Shown piece after piece: positions 46,194 to 54,066 of a stretch of DNA of 64,000 nt. Numbering within the stretch: position 1 is the first letter of the stretch; every line of letters begins with the position of its first letter. A program made the translations under genes and the position numbers. Under the pieces are notes generated by a model, which was given only the letters and a program-made list of their open reading frames with translations, ran no database searches and was not told where the DNA came from. The DNA is from Aureitalea marina (GTDB lineage: Bacteria; Bacteroidota; Bacteroidia; Flavobacteriales; Flavobacteriaceae): assembly GCF_002943755.1 (NCBI RefSeq), contig NZ_MQUB01000001.1, forward strand, positions 558,001 through 622,000, read 5' to 3'.

Positions 46194-47552
46194 TTAATAC
46201 TGGTCTTTGATCCAATTATAGGGCTTCCTCTTGACCCAATTACCACGTGTGAAATCCGGGAAATCCTGGGGAGCTCCATTATTTTCAATGGACGCTTCAG
46301 AAAGGGGGGTTATTGCACTCCAGGCAGCAGCATCATAAGCGTCCAAGGGAGGTGCTATGTTCTGCTTCGCCGACTCTACGAATGCTTGTAGCACAAAAAA
46401 GTCCATGCCTCCATGGCCAGATCCTTCGGCGTATTCGCCGTATTTCTGCCACAATGGGTGATCATAGCGTTCTAACCAGGAGGAAGCGTCGTCCCAACGG
46501 TGTGGCTTTTCTGATTTACCCTCGATGTAGATTCGATTCCCATCTACTTCCCACAATCCTTCGCTTCCTTGTACTCGGAAGCCCAGGGAATAAGGGCGAG
46601 GAGAATTGCAATCGTGAGTCACTATGATGGTCTCTCCCATAGTGGTTTCAATGGTGGAAGTGATCACATCCCCTTGTTTCCATTTTAGTTTGGCATTGGG
46701 GTGATCTGCGCCACCTACATCCACAATATATTTATTTAGACCTACTGCCTTGCTGGCTGCCGAAGTCATGGAGACGAATCGATTTCCCCGGTTGATATTC
46801 GCCATAACCGCTATTGGACCTACTCCATGGGTTGGGTAGACATCTCCGTTCCGAGTAAGGGAGTGCTGGGTACGCCAGGCCGATTCGGATATGCCTTTTT
46901 CACCAAACTCTGCGCCTCGACCGTAAGGTTCGACCCCGTCGTTAAACTTGACAAAGCGCAAATCGTGCTGGTAACCACATCGGAAATGGATAAGTTCGCC
47001 AAAAAGGTTTTCACGGACCATGCGCATCACAGCCATGATGTCCCTTCTGTAGCATACATTCTCTAAGATCATTAGATGGCTTCCGGTTTCTTCGTGAATG
47101 TTGACCAGGTCCCAACATTCTTCCAGGGTATTGGCTGCGGAAACTTCGACACCGGTATACTTCCCGGCGCGCATGGAGTCCTTCGCCATCCTGGCGTGCC
47201 AAAGCCAAGGTGTAGATATAATGACGGCATCAACCTCATCCAATTCCAACAGATCGCGATAGGCGTAATCGTCATTACTGAATACTTTAGGCTTACTCCC
47301 ACCTGCCTTTTCGATCATTCCCAGGGCAATACTGTTGCGTCCATCATCTATATCACAGATTGCTGTGACCAGGATGTCGTCTCTTTGTAAAGCGTTATTG
47401 AGGTGGTTGGTTCCTCTAAGACCAACACCTATAAAACCTAAACGGAGTTTATCGGCTCCTGTATTTCTTGAGGCCCAGCTTAAACCGGGAGAAAGCGCCA
47501 GGGCCGTGCTTGCCAAAGCGGTTGTTTTTACAAAATCTCTTCGTGTACCCAT
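46194..47552 (-). CDS. Gfo/Idh/MocA oxidoreductase, GH109 alpha-N-acetylgalactosaminidase-like, Tat-exported
   Basis: 452 residues. Twin-arginine signal 'TRRDFVKTTALASTALALS', then a Rossmann NAD site 'LRLGFIGVGLRGTNHL' at about residues 37-52. It also has 'STPWLWHARMAKDSMRAGKYTGVEVSAANT', 'ENVCYRRDIMAVMRMV' and 'NGDVYPTHGVGPIAVMANI' with the His (in YPTHG) and Tyr expected for GH109 enzymes, which hydrolyse with bound NAD. Periplasmic. Gfo/Idh/MocA relatives with other activities look similar, so the GH109 call is likely but not certain. First gene of a three-gene operon with a sugar kinase and nucleotidyltransferase. Confidence 0.82.
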   Translation of the reverse strand: MGTRRDFVKTTALASTALALSPGLSWASRNTGADKLRLGFIGVGLRGTNHLNNALQRDDILVTAICDIDDGRNSIALGMIEKAGGSKPKVFSNDDYAYRDLLELDEVDAVIISTPWLWHARMAKDSMRAGKYTGVEVSAANTLEECWDLVNIHEETGSHLMILENVCYRRDIMAVMRMVRENLFGELIHFRCGYQHDLRFVKFNDGVEPYGRGAEFGEKGISESAWRTQHSLTRNGDVYPTHGVGPIAVMANINRGNRFVSMTSAASKAVGLNKYIVDVGGADHPNAKLKWKQGDVITSTIETTMGETIIVTHDCNSPRPYSLGFRVQGSEGLWEVDGNRIYIEGKSEKPHRWDDASSWLERYDHPLWQKYGEYAEGSGHGGMDFFVLQAFVESAKQNIAPPLDAYDAAAWSAITPLSEASIENNGAPQDFPDFTRGNWVKRKPYNWIKDQY

Positions 47553-47672
47553 AGTCGTTTCGTTGAGGTGGTGTTAATTATTGGTCTTGGAAATTACAAT
47601 TTTAACCAAAGTCCTGGGAAGGATGTAAGGCAAAAATTACTGATTCGACCAAAACCCTATAGCTAATCGATC

Positions 47673-48341
47673 ATGAAGCCCATCTGGTACCTGGAAGACA
47701 TCAACCTGTTTCAAGTCCTTTGTCCGCACAAATTCAAGCAGCACAAGGCTTCGCACTCTTATGATCAATACCATAAGAAAGACTATATCTACTTTGAGGC
47801 GGATCATGCCAATAAGATCTACCTGATCGAAAAGGGGAAGGTAAAGATCGGATACTATACCGAGGATGGTCAGGAAGTGGTCAAGGCGATCCTTACCAAA
47901 GGTGAGATTTTCGGTGAACAAGCCATCTTGGGAGAAGAAACCAGGGAAGAATTTGCCATGTCTGTGGATAACTCCACCTCCATTTGTCCGGTGGATGTTG
48001 GGATCATGCATGATCTGATGCGTGATAACCGTTCCTTGAGTGTGCGGATATACAAACTGATCGGTTTCCGGATCAAACGATTGGAAAGGAGATTGGAACT
48101 CATACTGTTCAGGGATGCGGAAACCAGGGTGCGGGAATTTTTAAAGGAGTTGGCCGAAGACTATGGTCATTGCTGCCCCGAAACGGGAGATACCGTTATT
48201 GAGCATCCGTACACCCAAAAGGATATAGCTCACCTTATAGGGACTTCCCGTCCCACCTTCAATGCTATTATGAACCGATTCAAGGAATTGAATGAGGTTG
48301 ATTTCAGCAGGAAGGAGATTCGCCTTAAATTTTCTGTCTAA
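47673..48341 (+). CDS. Crp/Fnr-family transcriptional regulator
   Basis: 222 residues. N-terminal cyclic-nucleotide-type beta-roll ('KKDYIYFEADHANKIYLIEKGKVKIGYYTEDGQE', 'GEIFGEQAILGEE') and C-terminal helix-turn-helix ('TQKDIAHLIGTSRPTFNAIMNRFKELN'). No Fnr-type cysteine cluster at the N-terminus, so it is not an obvious oxygen sensor; the effector is unknown. A perfect 20-base palindrome overlaps its stop codon and sits 42 bases before the predicted transcript start of the next gene, which makes that gene a likely target. Confidence 0.9.
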   Translation: MKPIWYLEDINLFQVLCPHKFKQHKASHSYDQYHKKDYIYFEADHANKIYLIEKGKVKIGYYTEDGQEVVKAILTKGEIFGEQAILGEETREEFAMSVDNSTSICPVDVGIMHDLMRDNRSLSVRIYKLIGFRIKRLERRLELILFRDAETRVREFLKELAEDYGHCCPETGDTVIEHPYTQKDIAHLIGTSRPTFNAIMNRFKELNEVDFSRKEIRLKFSV

Positions 48342-48359
48342 TGTCAGCTAGCTGACATT
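48340..48359. promoter_or_regulatory. Perfect 20-base palindrome, candidate Crp-family operator
   Basis: AATGTCAGCTAGCTGACATT is fully self-complementary. Its inner part has the Crp/Fnr site layout TGTCA-N6-TGACA. The centre (48349.5) is about 42 bases before the start predicted from the TAGCTTTG box at 48379-48386, the position of a class II activator site. An alternative is a weak terminator hairpin for the Crp gene, since TTTTAT follows. Confidence 0.55.
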
Positions 48360-48378
48360 TTATCTTCTCGGGCTGAAA

Positions 48379-48386
48379 TAGCTTTG
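48379..48386 (+). promoter_or_regulatory. Candidate -7 box of the repeat lipoprotein gene
   Basis: TAGCTTTG matches TAnnTTTG exactly, 26 bases before the ATG at 48413. No good -33 TTG is present at the right distance, which fits a promoter that needs the activator bound at the palindrome. Confidence 0.5.
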
Positions 48387-48412
48387 CCTCAGTAACCTAA
48401 AAAAATCAAAAC

Positions 48413-49489
48413 ATGAAAAAGTCTATCTGGGGCCTGTTGGTCCTGTCTGTTCTGCTGTTTGCCTGCGAAAGCGATGACGACACCCAGGCAGCCGTGGTGC
48501 CAAATGCCGGCATGATCACCGGTGGTCCGTTTACCTTTATCGTAGATGGTAATCCGGACAATGTAAGTGGTATTCAAACCGATCCAGATGCCACAGGAAC
48601 GAACAGAAGCTTTGTGATCACGGATGATCAAGGTGTTATTCTTGGTCTTCCACCAACAACGGCCGATCTGGAGAACGTCGATTTTGATGGTGCCGGGGCA
48701 GGAGTTTGCCTGATCTGGTATTTGCGCTTCGAAGATGGCCTGCAAGGAGCCGAGGTTGGCCAAAATGCCAATGATCTTCAAGGAGATTTTGATCTCTCCA
48801 ATTCCATTACCGTTACTAGAAACGCGGCCCCCAATGCGGGCACACTATCCGGTGGTCCATTTGATTTCTGTGTGGACGGAACGCCTGACATGGTGAGCGG
48901 GATTACCACTGACCCTGCTGCAACAGGGACAAACAGAACCTTTGTGATCACCGATGACCAAGGAGTCATTCTTGGATTACCACCCGATATGGCAGCCCTG
49001 GAGGGAGTCGATTTTGACGGTGCTGGTCCTGGTGTTTGCCTGATCTGGTATTTGAGATTTGAAGATGACCTAGTTGGGGCAGAACCAGGAATGAATGCCA
49101 ATGACCTGCAGGGAACGTTCAGCTTGTCCAATTCCATTACCGTGACACGTAATCAGCCGCAAGCTGGAATGATCTCAGGAGGACCCTTCGAATTCATAAT
49201 TGACGGTAACCCGGATTTTGTAAGTGGAATCACCTTAGATGGAAACGCCACAGGGTCCAATAGTACCTGGGTGATCACAGACGATAGTTTAAATATACTT
49301 GGACTACCACCAACACTAGCCGATGTTGAAACGGTAGATTTTGACGGAGCTGGAGTAGGGGTGTGTCTGATCTGGTATTTGCGATTTGAAGATGGACTTC
49401 AGGGAGCTGCAGTCGGTGAAAACGCTGCCGACCTTGAAGGATGCTTTAGCTTGTCTAACTCGATTACGGTAAGCCGTGTGAGCGAATAA
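48413..49489 (+). CDS. Lipoprotein of three 110-residue tandem repeats, function unknown
   Basis: 358 residues. Signal with lipobox (LLFAC, Cys about 18) and a short acidic linker. The rest is three near-identical units beginning about residues 31, 141 and 250. Each runs 'NAG.(I/L)(T/S)GGPF.F..DG.PD.VSGI', 'GTNR.FVITDDQG.ILGLPP', 'VDFDGAG.GVCLIWYLRFED', 'LSNSITVTR'. I have seen this unit in other flavobacterial envelope proteins but know no function for it; adhesion is a guess. The first promoter after the Crp-family gene and the palindrome suggest control by that regulator. A terminator follows. Confidence 0.8.
   Translation: MKKSIWGLLVLSVLLFACESDDDTQAAVVPNAGMITGGPFTFIVDGNPDNVSGIQTDPDATGTNRSFVITDDQGVILGLPPTTADLENVDFDGAGAGVCLIWYLRFEDGLQGAEVGQNANDLQGDFDLSNSITVTRNAAPNAGTLSGGPFDFCVDGTPDMVSGITTDPAATGTNRTFVITDDQGVILGLPPDMAALEGVDFDGAGPGVCLIWYLRFEDDLVGAEPGMNANDLQGTFSLSNSITVTRNQPQAGMISGGPFEFIIDGNPDFVSGITLDGNATGSNSTWVITDDSLNILGLPPTLADVETVDFDGAGVGVCLIWYLRFEDGLQGAAVGENAADLEGCFSLSNSITVSRVSE
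48503..49486 (+). repeat. Three tandem coding repeats of about 330 bases
   Basis: Units start near 48503, 48833 and 49160, with periods of 330 and 327 bases. DNA-level identity is high in the stretches encoding GVCLIWYLRFED and LSNSITVTR, so recombination could change unit number. Confidence 0.8.
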
Positions 49490-49511
49490 GCTCAAATTTC
49501 TTGTTAGCTTT

Positions 49512-49550
49512 ATCGCGCTTTCCGGACTAAAGGAGGGCGCGATTATTTTT
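49512..49550 (+). terminator. Rho-independent terminator after the repeat lipoprotein
   Basis: 7-bp stem ATCGCGC (49512-49518) with GCGCGAT (49537-49543), an inner CTTT/AAAG pairing, then TATTTTT directly before the tlpA-like ATG. Confidence 0.75.
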
Positions 49551-50114
49551 ATGGTCAAATTTCTAAAGAAAAACTACGGAAACATCCTGATCCTGGCCTT
49601 TCTGGCTCTGTTGATCTTCCCTCAGACCGGTACCCCGATCAAGGTCTTTTTTAATCGGTTGATCTCCTTTTCTCCATCTATATTATCGGAAGAGGATAGG
49701 ACCAGACTAGAGGACTACAACTGGGTGCTTAGAGATATGGAGGGAAACCTGGTCAATTTGGATCGGTCCCGTGAGAGAGTGGTCATCATTAACTTTTGGG
49801 GAACCTGGTGTCCACCATGTATAGCTGAAATGCCTTCTCTACAGGAACTTTATAACGATTATGGGACGCAGGTCGATTTTTACCTGGTCTCTGCTGAGGA
49901 TCTTTCACTGATTGATCGCTTTATGGAATCCCGGGAGTTTGAGATGCCAGCTTTTCAATTGAGGTCCGTACCGCCAGACAATCTTTCCTATAAAAGCTTA
50001 CCGACCACCTATCTGCTGGATAAACAAGGGCAGATCGTTATTCGTAAAACAGGTGCCGCCAACTGGAATTCTAAATCGACCCGGGAGCTTTTGGACCAAC
50101 TACTAATGGATTGA
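49551..50114 (+). CDS. TlpA-like membrane-anchored thioredoxin
   Basis: 187 residues. N-terminal membrane anchor (about residues 9-25) and a periplasmic thioredoxin fold with the active site 'WGTWCPPCIAEMPSLQ' (Cys about 86 and 89) and cis-Pro in 'SLPTTYLLDKQGQIV'. It reduces disulfides in the periplasm, for example for cytochrome c assembly or envelope repair. Start ATG immediately after the terminator T-run. Convergent with the DUF3570 gene with no gap, so it may share redox work with that cluster. Confidence 0.9.
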   Translation: MVKFLKKNYGNILILAFLALLIFPQTGTPIKVFFNRLISFSPSILSEEDRTRLEDYNWVLRDMEGNLVNLDRSRERVVIINFWGTWCPPCIAEMPSLQELYNDYGTQVDFYLVSAEDLSLIDRFMESREFEMPAFQLRSVPPDNLSYKSLPTTYLLDKQGQIVIRKTGAANWNSKSTRELLDQLLMD

Positions 50115-51311
50115 TCAGTTATCTTCCTTCTTAGGCCGGAAATTCAGCACCATGGACAGGGTGTGGGCTGCCAGGTTATTGGACCGGCCGTAATAATAAT
50201 ATTGCCAGGAGATATTGGCCAGATTACCGTTCTTTCTACCTGTAGGGCTATGCGAAAGGCGCAATCCGATATTTAGACTGTTGAACTCGGATAGGTCATA
50301 GTCTGAAGTGTAAAACTCGTCGGTTGGATCGTGAGCTTCAAAGGGTGCAAAATATTCGGATTCCGATTGCAGATAAAAGCGAGCGCTCGGTTGAAGGTTC
50401 CAGCGGGCATTCATCTTAAATACCGCCTCACTCTCTATGGCAAAACTCGTAATTCCAAAGGTGTCCATATAACCGTGGAGGCTATTCCTCAGGATGATGT
50501 TTCCGCCTAAAAAGGTATTCCATGATCCGGTCAGGGCTGTTTTAAAACGCTCGTTGGGAAGCAGTTCCACAGCTAGGCTCCCATCATTGAAATAAACCCG
50601 GTGAAAGGGTGTGGAAAGCAATCCTTCCTGGAAACTGAGGGTGATGAATCCACCGAAGGTGTTACGCTGGTCAATGATTCGGGTAAATCCAAGATTCAAG
50701 TTGTAGGAATTCCTGTTGTACACATCATACCATTCTCTAAAGCGCAATTCCTCAGGATAGATCAACCCGATAGGAGGTTTTAGAAATCCGCCTTGAAGCC
50801 GGCCCCAGCGAAGATCGTCAAAGAAGAGCTGAGCTTGGGCGGAATAGGTATTCATTTTATCTTTTGATGAGGCCACTACACCGAAATTGGTCCCCAACGA
50901 GGTATAATCGGATTCGATCGACCCACTGAGACCTCCAGTAATGGTCATTCGACCCTCCTCCAGGATCCTGGAATATCCAATACTGGTGTAGGTCCTTGCA
51001 TCCAGCCTGGAAGGAGAAGATTCATCAAAGTCAATGTTATCTGTAGAGGCCGAAGAAATGACATCTATACCCAGGTCAAAATCAATGATGTTGTTGCCAA
51101 ATGTATGGCTCATACTAAAAGCCGGCCCATAAATAGTGAGGCGTTCTGTGCCAATTCCTCCGGTTACCGCAGAATTATCACCGGTCTGTAAGTACTGATT
51201 ATATACCAGGGAAATATCCGACTGAGAAACCCGGATTGTCTCTTGCTGTTGTGCTTGTGCCAACCAAATGGTACAAGCCAGACTGCCAACGATGAGGTAG
51301 GGTTTCTTCAT
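50115..51311 (-). CDS. DUF3570 outer-membrane beta-barrel protein
   Basis: 398 residues. Signal peptide ('IVGSLACTIWLAQAQ'), then alternating beta-strands of a barrel ('QSDISLVYNQYLQTGDNSAVTGGIGTERL', 'YTSIGYSRILEEGRMTITGGL', 'LSHSPTGRKNGNLANISWQYYYYGRSNNLAAHTLSMVLNF'). This is the DUF3570 family. It is encoded with DUF4266, ApbE and thioredoxin, a set conserved as a unit in several phyla. It is probably the outer-membrane part of an envelope redox or metal system; the mechanism is unknown. Five bases separate it from the DUF4266 gene. Confidence 0.88.
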   Translation of the reverse strand: MKKPYLIVGSLACTIWLAQAQQQETIRVSQSDISLVYNQYLQTGDNSAVTGGIGTERLTIYGPAFSMSHTFGNNIIDFDLGIDVISSASTDNIDFDESSPSRLDARTYTSIGYSRILEEGRMTITGGLSGSIESDYTSLGTNFGVVASSKDKMNTYSAQAQLFFDDLRWGRLQGGFLKPPIGLIYPEELRFREWYDVYNRNSYNLNLGFTRIIDQRNTFGGFITLSFQEGLLSTPFHRVYFNDGSLAVELLPNERFKTALTGSWNTFLGGNIILRNSLHGYMDTFGITSFAIESEAVFKMNARWNLQPSARFYLQSESEYFAPFEAHDPTDEFYTSDYDLSEFNSLNIGLRLSHSPTGRKNGNLANISWQYYYYGRSNNLAAHTLSMVLNFRPKKEDN

Positions 51312-51316
51312 CGGTT

Positions 51317-51541
51317 CTAATTACATCCGCATCCTCCACTACCTTTTTTGGCGCTAGCCGTAACAGCACCCTCCCGTATTGAGTGCACATAGTGTTGGAA
51401 TACCAACGATCTACTGGGTGCGAGTTGCATCTCGGTATCGTCTACATAAACCCGCTCATAGGGTTTTAACTGATCCGAGCAGGAAGCAAGACCAAGTCCG
51501 ATAAGAGCTAAGACCGAGACTATTTTAAGAAGTCGCCGCAT
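51317..51541 (-). CDS. DUF4266 small lipoprotein with C-terminal Cys pair
   Basis: 74 residues. The ATG at 51541 (MRRLLKIVSV) gives a lipobox 'GLGLASC' and then a mature part of only about 54 residues ending 'AKKGSGGCGCN'. The Gly-rich tail with two cysteines at the very C-terminus is the hallmark of DUF4266. It could bind metal, accept a flavin from the adjacent ApbE or be a disulfide substrate of the adjacent thioredoxin. None of these is shown by the sequence. Starts inside the 3' end of apbE (17-base overlap), so translation is coupled. Confidence 0.85.
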   Translation of the reverse strand: MRRLLKIVSVLALIGLGLASCSDQLKPYERVYVDDTEMQLAPSRSLVFQHYVHSIREGAVTASAKKGSGGCGCN

Positions 51542-52460
51542 AATCGAGATTTTTAGAAAAATGGATATGATTATTGTCGTCAATGATGACGACGTGTGTC
51601 GATGGCAATTGATTTGCAAATCCCAAGCCCTTTCGCACGCCCATGGCATGAATAGCCGTTGCCAGGGCATCTGAAAGTTCGGCAGAAGGTGATATAACCG
51701 AAACGCTTTTTATACCGCTGATCGCCTTCCCTGTGGTTGGATCGAGGTTATGTGAATATCGTTTGCCTTGATGAATAAAATACTGATATTTATTACCGGA
51801 AGTGGCAATGGCCCTGTCTGAAATTGGTAAATGTAATATGAATCTTCCTTCTTGGTCAGGATCAGAGATACCTACAGTCCAATCTTTCCCTTTCTCATCC
51901 TTCCCAAATGAACAGAGGTCGCCACTGGCATTGATAATTCCGCCATGAACCCCGGCATCCTGCCAAATGGTCCTTACCCGATCTGCTGCATACCCTTTCC
52001 CAATTGCCGCAAAATTGATACGCATTCCAGCTACAGGAAGTCTTGCTTGTTTCTTTTCGGTATGGAATTCGATCTTGTCAAACCCAACCAGCTCCATTTG
52101 CTTATTTAGTTGTTGATTACCAGGCAATCGTGCATACTGTCCATCGAACCGATAGATCCCTTTTAAAACGGCGGCGGAAGGATCAAAATAACCCTGGGTC
52201 ATCCGATACAGGCCCTTGCATCTGATCATCAGTTGCATAAACTCTTCGCTGATTTCTACAGCAGCACCTCCAGCCTGATAATTTAACTGACCGGTCATGC
52301 TGGTCTCATTGAATTCTGTGAGGACCGCTTCAATTCTGCGGATCTCAGCAATACCAGCGGTTAGCAATTCCGTAGCCCGTTTGGGATCGTCCAGGACCAG
52401 ACCTAGCTTAAATCCACAACCCATCAGGGTTTCCGTTTGGGTATACCGCTGCAGTTTCAT
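51525..52460 (-). CDS. apbE: FAD:protein FMN transferase (ApbE family)
   Basis: 311 residues. ApbE links FMN covalently to threonine or serine of extracytosolic proteins, using FAD and Mg. Visible motifs: 'IRRIEAVLTEFNETSMTGQLN', 'VLKGIYRFDG', 'GMRINFAAIGKGYAADRV', 'GGIINASGDLCSFG', 'ATSGNKYQYFIHQGKRYSHNLDPTTGKAI' and 'LSDALATAIHAMG'. No clear signal peptide on the given start, which is odd for an exported enzyme. Overlaps the thioredoxin gene by four bases and DUF4266 by 17, so the target is probably encoded in this cluster. Confidence 0.93.
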   Translation of the reverse strand: MKLQRYTQTETLMGCGFKLGLVLDDPKRATELLTAGIAEIRRIEAVLTEFNETSMTGQLNYQAGGAAVEISEEFMQLMIRCKGLYRMTQGYFDPSAAVLKGIYRFDGQYARLPGNQQLNKQMELVGFDKIEFHTEKKQARLPVAGMRINFAAIGKGYAADRVRTIWQDAGVHGGIINASGDLCSFGKDEKGKDWTVGISDPDQEGRFILHLPISDRAIATSGNKYQYFIHQGKRYSHNLDPTTGKAISGIKSVSVISPSAELSDALATAIHAMGVRKGLGFANQLPSTHVVIIDDNNHIHFSKNLDYAATS

Positions 52461-52870
52461 TGACTCATCGCATTTTCAATCAGTCCAATGAACTGATCTA
52501 CATTTTGTTTCCGATAGGGTATTTGCTGGTAGGCTCCATCTTCTGTATCGACAAGGAGTACGGTAGGGAAGGTACCCTGGAAGTTATATTGATCGGCCAT
52601 TTTTGCATTGTATTCTTTGGTTGCCTTATCCTGCTCATTACGCTGTGGGAAATCGATGCGCTCTATCTGCATGGACTTAGAAAGTCGATAAACATCAAAG
52701 CTGGATTGGCTCAATACATTTCGCTCCAAGCGAAGACAATTACTGCACCAATCAGATCCCTCAAAAACGATAAGACGATATGCTGCTTTTTCTTGGGCAG
52801 TGGAGTATAGGCCAATAAACAGTACTAAAAAGAGAATAAATTTCCCTCTAGAGATTATCATTGGGATCAA
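52457..52870 (-). CDS. Periplasmic thioredoxin-family protein
   Basis: 137 residues. Signal peptide (about residues 8-25, ending 'YSTAQ'), active site 'GSDWCSNCLRLER' (CxxC, Cys about 42 and 45) and cis-Pro region 'FQGTFPTVLLVDTEDG'. The CSNC pair differs from classical CGPC, so redox potential probably differs. First gene of the thioredoxin-ApbE-DUF4266-DUF3570 unit, 47 bases after the lycopene cyclase stop. It likely keeps the cysteines of the small lipoprotein reduced or oxidised. Two in-frame ATG codons (52870, 52861) are possible starts. Confidence 0.88.
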   Translation of the reverse strand: MIPMIISRGKFILFLVLFIGLYSTAQEKAAYRLIVFEGSDWCSNCLRLERNVLSQSSFDVYRLSKSMQIERIDFPQRNEQDKATKEYNAKMADQYNFQGTFPTVLLVDTEDGAYQQIPYRKQNVDQFIGLIENAMSQ

Positions 52871-52917
52871 TTAGTTGGTTGTGATCCCTAAGTTAAACAT
52901 TTTTCGATAGCCGTTAA

Positions 52918-53616
52918 TCAGCTTTTGAGGGCGGGATTCCGACTGGAGGGCCATTCCATAATGGCATAAACGGTAAGTAGCATTCCCAGGTTATAGATGA
53001 GGTCCTCAACAGGAATTGTACCCAACCGAATCTCCAGGTTTTGCGCATTATTATACCAAACAACCTGTTCTTCTATGCCTGTTCCTGTTAATACACCATT
53101 CACAATAAAGAAAGGGACCAAGATTATAAGGTAGGTCAGGAAAAAGGATTGAAGGATGTCTGCACGCTTGTTATAGACAATGCCCAGTAATAGAAGGGCA
53201 TATGCAAAATTCAATCCTGTATACCAGTTGGTGTAATGATACCATAAAACCACGATCAGAACAGAGACCAAGCTAATATAGACCACTGAAGTCGCTCTAG
53301 CCGATAACTTCATTTTCGGGAAGAGTTCCAATAATGCGTAGTGAGTGAACAAACAGGCGTAAGGAATGCAAATAAAGAAGAGCCACTCTTCCAGAGGCAG
53401 ATGGAACAGATATACTCCGCTGAGGTAATCTGGGTTAAATCCCCAATACCCCTGAACAGTAAAGTAAACGTCCCAAGGGATGAAAATGCACATCATGACC
53501 GCGATCCCCAGGAACAGACGCTTCCATCTCAAATAGAACTTAAGACGCGGATGAAAACTAAAAAGAAAGGGAATAATGAACGAACCAAGATCTAACCAGA
53601 GATACAGGTATTTCAT
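52918..53616 (-). CDS. Lycopene beta-cyclase, CrtYcd membrane type
   Basis: 232 residues, six to seven membrane segments. Two halves each carry the family's acidic proline motif: 'LPLEEWLFFICIPYACLFTHY' and 'GTIPVEDLIYNLGMLLTVYAIMEW'. This is the fused form of the heterodimeric lycopene cyclases of actinobacteria and archaea, common in Bacteroidota. It converts lycopene to beta-carotene. Its start overlaps the crtZ stop by one base; last gene of the carotenoid operon. Confidence 0.92.
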   Translation of the reverse strand: MKYLYLWLDLGSFIIPFLFSFHPRLKFYLRWKRLFLGIAVMMCIFIPWDVYFTVQGYWGFNPDYLSGVYLFHLPLEEWLFFICIPYACLFTHYALLELFPKMKLSARATSVVYISLVSVLIVVLWYHYTNWYTGLNFAYALLLLGIVYNKRADILQSFFLTYLIILVPFFIVNGVLTGTGIEEQVVWYNNAQNLEIRLGTIPVEDLIYNLGMLLTVYAIMEWPSSRNPALKS

Positions 53617-54065
53617 TAACGCTTAAAGTATTTTAATGGTGGGATCAACATGCCAAAGCATTCTCCTTCGCCTTTATTGATGTTCTTATGGTGGATCTTG
53701 TGCGCTCTCCGAATTCCTTTTGCGTACCAATTATTGGCATTGCGAAACATCTTAAACCGCTGATGGATAAAGATGTCGTGAACCATGAAGTAGGTAAATC
53801 CGTAGGCAAAGATTCCGAGTCCAACAGGAAGTCCTGCCCAAAAGTCATGGGAATTCCAGGCATAAAAACATCCTATACTGACAGCCGCATAAAAAATGAA
53901 GAACAGATCATTGCGCTCCCACCAACTGCCGTGATCTTTCTTGTGATGATCCTTGTGAAGCACCCAAAGAAATCCGTGCATAATATACTTGTGGGTGAAC
54001 CAAGCCATGAATTCCATGATGAGAAAAGTGGAAATAAAAATCAATATCCAAAGGGCAACTTGCAT
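53616..54065 (-). CDS. crtZ: Beta-carotene 3-hydroxylase
   Basis: 149 residues. Membrane di-iron hydroxylase with the histidine clusters 'HKYIMH' (25-30), 'HKDHH' (37-41), 'HDIFIHQR' and 'HKIHH'. Converts beta-carotene to zeaxanthin. Two bases separate its start from the end of crtB. Together with the lycopene cyclase it implies zeaxanthin as the end product of this locus; no ketolase is seen in the window. Confidence 0.94.
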   Translation of the reverse strand: MQVALWILIFISTFLIMEFMAWFTHKYIMHGFLWVLHKDHHKKDHGSWWERNDLFFIFYAAVSIGCFYAWNSHDFWAGLPVGLGIFAYGFTYFMVHDIFIHQRFKMFRNANNWYAKGIRRAHKIHHKNINKGEGECFGMLIPPLKYFKR

Positions 54066-54066
54066 C

